From Corynebacterium aurimucosum ATCC 700975 (GTDB taxonomy: Bacteria > Actinomycetota > Actinomycetes > Mycobacteriales > Mycobacteriaceae), in the NCBI RefSeq assembly GCF_000022905.1, contig NC_012590.1, forward strand, positions 1,178,001 through 1,242,000: a stretch of DNA of 64,000 nucleotides. Direction: 5' to 3'. The position numbers and the translations under genes are program-made. Below the pieces are notes generated by a model. It was not told where the DNA came from. It saw nothing but the letters and a program-made list of their open reading frames with translations, and made no database searches. Position 1 is the first letter of the stretch. Each line of letters starts with the position of its first letter. This document shows positions 60,308 to 64,000 of this stretch, in pieces.

Positions 60308-61813
60308 ATGACTGCTGCGATGTATGACCTGATGGACTATGACGAGGTCCTTGAAAAGTTCGAACCCGTTATGGGCATGGAAGTTCACGTGGAGCTCAAC
60401 ACGGAGACCAAGATGTTCTCCACCTCGCCCACGAACTTCAACGCAGCCCCCAACTCCAACGTGGACCCGGTGTCCCTCGGTTTGCCAGGCGCTTTGCCGG
60501 TGGTCAACTCCAAGGGCGTGGAAGGCGCCATCAAGATCGGCCTGGCGCTGAACTGCAAGATTGCGGAATCTTCGCGTTTCGCCCGCAAGAACTACTTCTA
60601 CCCGGACCAGCCGAAGAACTACCAGATCTCCCAGTACGATGAGCCGATTGCCTACGACGGCTACCTCGACGTCGTCCTCGACGACGGCACTGAGTGGCGC
60701 GTTGAGATTGAGCGCGCTCACATGGAGGAGGACACCGGCAAGCTGACCCACCTGGGTGGTGCCGATGGCCGCATTCACGGCGCAACGACCTCGCTGGTGG
60801 ACTGCAACCGTGCCGGCATCCCGCTAATCGAGATTGTGACCAAGCCGATCATTGGTGCTGGCGAGCGCGCCCCCGAGGTCGCCCGCGCCTATGTTTCTGC
60901 TCTGCGTGAGCTCGTCGCGGCACTGGGCGTGTCCGATGCCCGCATGGATCAAGGCTCGATGCGCGTGGATTCCAACGTTTCGCTGCGCCCGGTGGGCCAG
61001 GAGGAGTTCGGCACCCGTACCGAAACCAAGAACATCAACTCCCTGCGCTCGGTGGAGCAGGCGGTGCGCTTTGAGATGCAGCGCCAGGCGCAGGTGCTTG
61101 TCGACGGTGGCGAGATCGTCCAGGAAACCCGCCATTACCAGGAAACGGATGGTTCGACTTCCAAGGGCCGTCCGAAGGAAACCGCCGAGGACTACCGTTA
61201 CTTCAACGACCCGGACCTGCCGCCGGTGATTGTCTCCCGCGAGTGGGTCGAGGAAATCCGTCAGACCCTGCCGGAGATGCCGTGGATTCGCCGCGCCCGC
61301 ATCCAGGAGGAGTGGGGCCTCAAGGACGAGGAGATGCGTGACCTGGTCAACGCCGGCGCTCTCGATCTCATTATCGAAACAGTGGAAGCCGGCACCACTC
61401 CTGACGAGGCCCGCTCCTGGTGGGTGTCCTACCTGACCGGTAAGGCCAATGAGGCTGGCGTTGAACTGAGCACTCTCGGCATTACCCCGGCGCAGGTCGC
61501 TCGCGTTGTTGAGCTGGTCAAGGAAGGCAAGCTGACCACCAAGCTGGCTCGCCAGGCGGTCGACGGCGTGCTGGCCGGTGAGGGTGACGTCGACGAGGTC
61601 GTCGCCAAGCGCGGGCTCGAGGTCGTGCGCGATGATGGCGCGATCGAGAAGGCCGTCGATGATGCCCTGGCCGCTAACCCGGACATCGTGGAGAAGTACA
61701 AGGCCGGCAACAAGAAGGTCACCGGTGCCATCGTGGGTGCGGTCATGAAGGCCACCCAGGGTAAGGCTGACCCAGGACAGGTCAACAAGCTGATTGCGAA
61801 GAAGCTCTCCTAG
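60308..61813 (+). CDS. gatB: Asp-tRNA(Asn)/Glu-tRNA(Gln) amidotransferase subunit B
   Basis: Binds the tRNA and activates the glutamate in Gat[20 protein letters not shown] (about 26-42), [10 protein letters not shown], and [17 protein letters not shown] are family hallmarks; a YqeY-like tail (about 350-501) follows. The start [14 protein letters not shown] at 60308 is chosen; 60299 and 60320 are possible. 501 residues. Confidence 0.96.
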   Translation: MTAAMYDLMDYDEVLEKFEPVMGMEVHVELNTETKMFSTSPTNFNAAPNSNVDPVSLGLPGALPVVNSKGVEGAIKIGLALNCKIAESSRFARKNYFYPDQPKNYQISQYDEPIAYDGYLDVVLDDGTEWRVEIERAHMEEDTGKLTHLGGADGRIHGATTSLVDCNRAGIPLIEIVTKPIIGAGERAPEVARAYVSALRELVAALGVSDARMDQGSMRVDSNVSLRPVGQEEFGTRTETKNINSLRSVEQAVRFEMQRQAQVLVDGGEIVQETRHYQETDGSTSKGRPKETAEDYRYFNDPDLPPVIVSREWVEEIRQTLPEMPWIRRARIQEEWGLKDEEMRDLVNAGALDLIIETVEAGTTPDEARSWWVSYLTGKANEAGVELSTLGITPAQVARVVELVKEGKLTTKLARQAVDGVLAGEGDVDEVVAKRGLEVVRDDGAIEKAVDDALAANPDIVEKYKAGNKKVTGAIVGAVMKATQGKADPGQVNKLIAKKLS

Positions 61814-61868
61814 TCGGTAGAGATTTCCATTAGGCGAGGTCAGGCGGCTGCGGGGTACCGTGGTCGCC

Positions 61869-62924
61869 ATGACTATTTCTACTAAAGCACTGCAGAAGAC
61901 CGGTCCGAACGAGCCCTTCGAAGTCGTGACCATCCAGCGCCGCGAGCCGCGCGCCGATGACGTTGTCATCGACATCAAAGCAGCAGGCATCTGCCACTCG
62001 GATATCCACACCATCCGCAACGAGTGGGGCGAGGCGCACTTTCCGCTGACCGTTGGCCACGAGATCGCCGGCGTGGTCTCCGCCGTGGGGGAGGAGGTCA
62101 CTAAGTTCAAGGTGGGGGACCGCGTCGGCGTGGGCTGCCTGGTGAATTCCTGCGGTGAGTGCGAGCAGTGCGAGGCAGGGATGGAGCAGAACTGCCTCAA
62201 GGGCGGTGTGGGAACCTATAACTCCACGGATGTCGATGGCACGATTACCCAAGGTGGCTACGCTGAAAAGATCGTGGTGAATCAAGACTTCGTGCTGCGC
62301 ATCCCGGATTCCCTTGATTTTGACGTGGCAGCACCCCTTCTCTGCGCTGGCATCACTACGTACTCTCCGCTGGCACGTTGGAACGTCAAGGAAGGACAGA
62401 AGGTAGCCGTCGTGGGCTTGGGCGGCTTGGGGCACATGGGCGTGCAGATTGCTGCCGCAAAGGGCGCGGATGTCACGGTCATCTCGCGCACCTCGCGCAA
62501 GGCAGAGGAGGCCGCGAAGCTGGGGGCGAGCCGTACCCTGGCCACCACCGAAGAGGAAGACTTCTTCAGGAAGCACCGCGGGGAGTTCGATTTCATCCTT
62601 TCGACTATTTCCGCCGAGTACAGCCTCGAGGATTACCTGGGGATGCTGAAGCCGCGCGGCATTATGTCTGTCGTGGGGCTCCCGCCGGAGGCACTGCCGC
62701 TGCGCCTCAGCCGCCTGGTCGGCGGCGGCAAGGTGCTCACCGGTAACAATATTGGTGGCATCACGGAAACCCAGGAGATACTGGACTTTTGCGCCGAGCA
62801 TGGCTTGGGTGCGGTGATCGAAAAGGTGGGCGTCGATGAGGTGGACGCGGCCTACGAGCGCGTCGTCGCGGGTGATGTGAAATTCCGCTTTGTCATCGAT
62901 ACCGCGACGTTTGCTGAGTACTAA
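61869..62924 (+). CDS. Zinc-dependent NADP alcohol dehydrogenase, cinnamyl-alcohol-dehydrogenase type
   Basis: 351 residues. Catalytic zinc ligands Cys42 (GICHSDIH) and His64-Glu65 (VGHEIAG), the structural zinc cysteines CGECEQCEAGMEQNC (about 95-109), and the nucleotide-binding GLGGLGHMGVQ (about 178-188) are visible. Resembles YahK/AdhC-type aldehyde reductases. Single gene in its own context; the aldehyde substrate is unknown. Confidence 0.88.
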   Translation: MTISTKALQKTGPNEPFEVVTIQRREPRADDVVIDIKAAGICHSDIHTIRNEWGEAHFPLTVGHEIAGVVSAVGEEVTKFKVGDRVGVGCLVNSCGECEQCEAGMEQNCLKGGVGTYNSTDVDGTITQGGYAEKIVVNQDFVLRIPDSLDFDVAAPLLCAGITTYSPLARWNVKEGQKVAVVGLGGLGHMGVQIAAAKGADVTVISRTSRKAEEAAKLGASRTLATTEEEDFFRKHRGEFDFILSTISAEYSLEDYLGMLKPRGIMSVVGLPPEALPLRLSRLVGGGKVLTGNNIGGITETQEILDFCAEHGLGAVIEKVGVDEVDAAYERVVAGDVKFRFVIDTATFAEY

Positions 62925-63109
62925 GAGGTGAGCCGGCTCATGCTTTAGCGGTTGTTGGAGCAATCTCTCCACGGCCACACACATGTTCTCCTATTAGGTT
63001 GGCGTAAGCTAGTGATTATGTAACGTCATGCTTGGGTCAAAGTATGGCGCGTTTTTATGCACTAGCCACTAAGCATAAAAAGAAGAAACTAGAAAACAGA
63101 TAGGAAAAC

Positions 63110-64000
63110 GTGTCTTATAAAAACGTCGTGGGCATCGCTTTGTCCTTCATTGGCTTGCTCGTGGGTGCGGGCTTTGCCACGGGACAGGAAGTTGTCCAGT
63201 ACTTTACGTCCTTTGGTATTCCTGGCATGTGGGGAATCCTGGTAGCCGGCTTGGTCATGACCCTCGCTGGCACGGTGTTCCTTCAGCTGGGAAGCTACTT
63301 CCACGCCAGCGAACACAACCAAGTGTTCCGGAATATTACTCACCCGATCATTTCGCGCATTCTGGATGTCGCGGTGATCCTCACTCTCTTTGCGGTGGGC
63401 TTTGTCATGCTGGCTGGTGCCGGCTCCAACATGCAGCAGCAGTTCGGCTGGCCAGCCTGGGTGGGCTCTCTGCTCATGCTCGTGATGGTTCTGATCACGG
63501 GCATGTTCGACGTCGATAAGGTCTCCCAGGTCATTGGTCTTCTGACACCGACGATCATTATCGCGGTGCTTTTCGTGGGCATTTACACGCTGCTGCACAT
63601 GCCGGAAAACGTTGATGCGGCCATTACTGCCTCTGCGGCGATTGAGTCCCCGATCCCGAATTGGTTGATCTCCGCGCTGAACTATAACGGTCTGGCCCTC
63701 ATTCTGGCGGTATCGATGTCCCTGGTGATCGGCGGCGATAACATCAGCCCGCGCGAAGCAGGCGTCGGCGGCATCGTGGGTGGCGCGGTCTACGCGGTGC
63801 TCATGGCTATCGCCGGTTTCTCGCTGCTCATGAACGCGGAGAACGTTGGCGATTCCGATATCCCGATGCTGACCTTGGTGGATAACGTCCATCCGACACT
63901 CGGCGTCATCATGGCCATCATTATCTACCTGATGATCTTCAACACGGCCATCGGCATGTTCTATGCCTTGGGCAAGCGTCTGTCTTCTGGTAACGAGTCA
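63110..64000 (+). CDS. YkvI-family membrane protein (partial, C-terminus off the window)
   Basis: 297 codons are visible and the frame is open at the right edge. About eight to nine membrane helices are seen, starting VVGIALSFIGLLVGAGFATGQE, a pattern like amino-acid/Na+ symporters (LeuT-fold). YkvI-like proteins are branched or general transporters without known substrate. The GTG at 63110 has AGGAAAA upstream. The 185-base gap before it holds a 12-bp palindrome TGAGCCGGCTCA (62929-62940). Confidence 0.7.
   Translation, partial: MSYKNVVGIALSFIGLLVGAGFATGQEVVQYFTSFGIPGMWGILVAGLVMTLAGTVFLQLGSYFHASEHNQVFRNITHPIISRILDVAVILTLFAVGFVMLAGAGSNMQQQFGWPAWVGSLLMLVMVLITGMFDVDKVSQVIGLLTPTIIIAVLFVGIYTLLHMPENVDAAITASAAIESPIPNWLISALNYNGLALILAVSMSLVIGGDNISPREAGVGGIVGGAVYAVLMAIAGFSLLMNAENVGDSDIPMLTLVDNVHPTLGVIMAIIIYLMIFNTAIGMFYALGKRLSSGNES

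Overview
The window is about 64 kb of GC-rich actinobacterial chromosome and is almost certainly from Corynebacterium. The basis is gene content and order: rho-prfA-prmC-sua5-wecA-atp, glgB/glgE, the DUF2550-nucS block, etfBA-cysteine desulfurase, ligA-ACT-gatCA-pfkA-gatB, and the Coryne-type succinate/AspT exporter. Much of the second half keeps the gene neighbourhoods known from Mycobacterium tuberculosis (gatB, pfkA, gatA, gatC, ACT protein, ligA, MetE-like, mnmA, cysteine desulfurase, etf). The species cannot be fixed from sequence reading alone. No rRNA, tRNA, IS element, phage or CRISPR array was found.

Layout. 1-5.2 kb, minus strand: an acyl-CoA synthetase followed by molybdenum cofactor genes moaA, moeA, moaC and mobA (mobA runs off the left edge). 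5.2-12 kb, plus strand: a long rho leader, rho, prfA, prmC, the Sua5-type tRNA threonylcarbamoyladenosine gene, a WecA-type lipid-linked sugar transferase and an AtpI-like protein, closed by a clear terminator. 12-19.7 kb: structured leader and complete F1Fo ATP synthase operon atpBEFHAGDC, ending in a strong terminator. 19.7-24.7 kb: DUF2550, nucS (mismatch endonuclease), small conserved genes, a thioredoxin/TPR protein, an oligopeptide-binding lipoprotein and an ArsC-like protein. 24.7-29 kb, minus: glgB and glgE. 29-35 kb, plus: ABC ATPase, Nudix hydrolase, THUMP-like methyltransferase, etfB, etfA and cysteine desulfurase.

35-47 kb is the accessory part: a membrane esterase coupled to an MprF-type aminoacyl-phospholipid synthase, a secreted GH25 muramidase with an odd tail, a spermidine-synthase-like protein, mnmA and a MetE-like gene, then an AAA ATPase gene broken by an amber stop, a vapBC-type toxin-antitoxin pair with a perfect operator palindrome, and a three-gene HTH / serine hydrolase / membrane protein unit with its own operator-like repeats. 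47-64 kb returns to core genes: DEDDh exonuclease, ligA, two tandem HAD phosphatases, ACT protein, gatC, gatA, a frameshifted DUF222-HNH gene, MFS transporter, pfkA, AspT-family exporter, gatB, a zinc alcohol dehydrogenase and a truncated YkvI-type transporter at the right edge.

The best candidates for something new are the HTH/serine hydrolase/membrane protein unit with its triple TTCnAGAA site, the in-frame palindromic insertion inside prmC, the esterase-MprF pair, the repeats between the divergent exonuclease and ligA genes, and the muramidase C-terminal extension. No wholly new multi-gene system can be claimed from the sequence alone.
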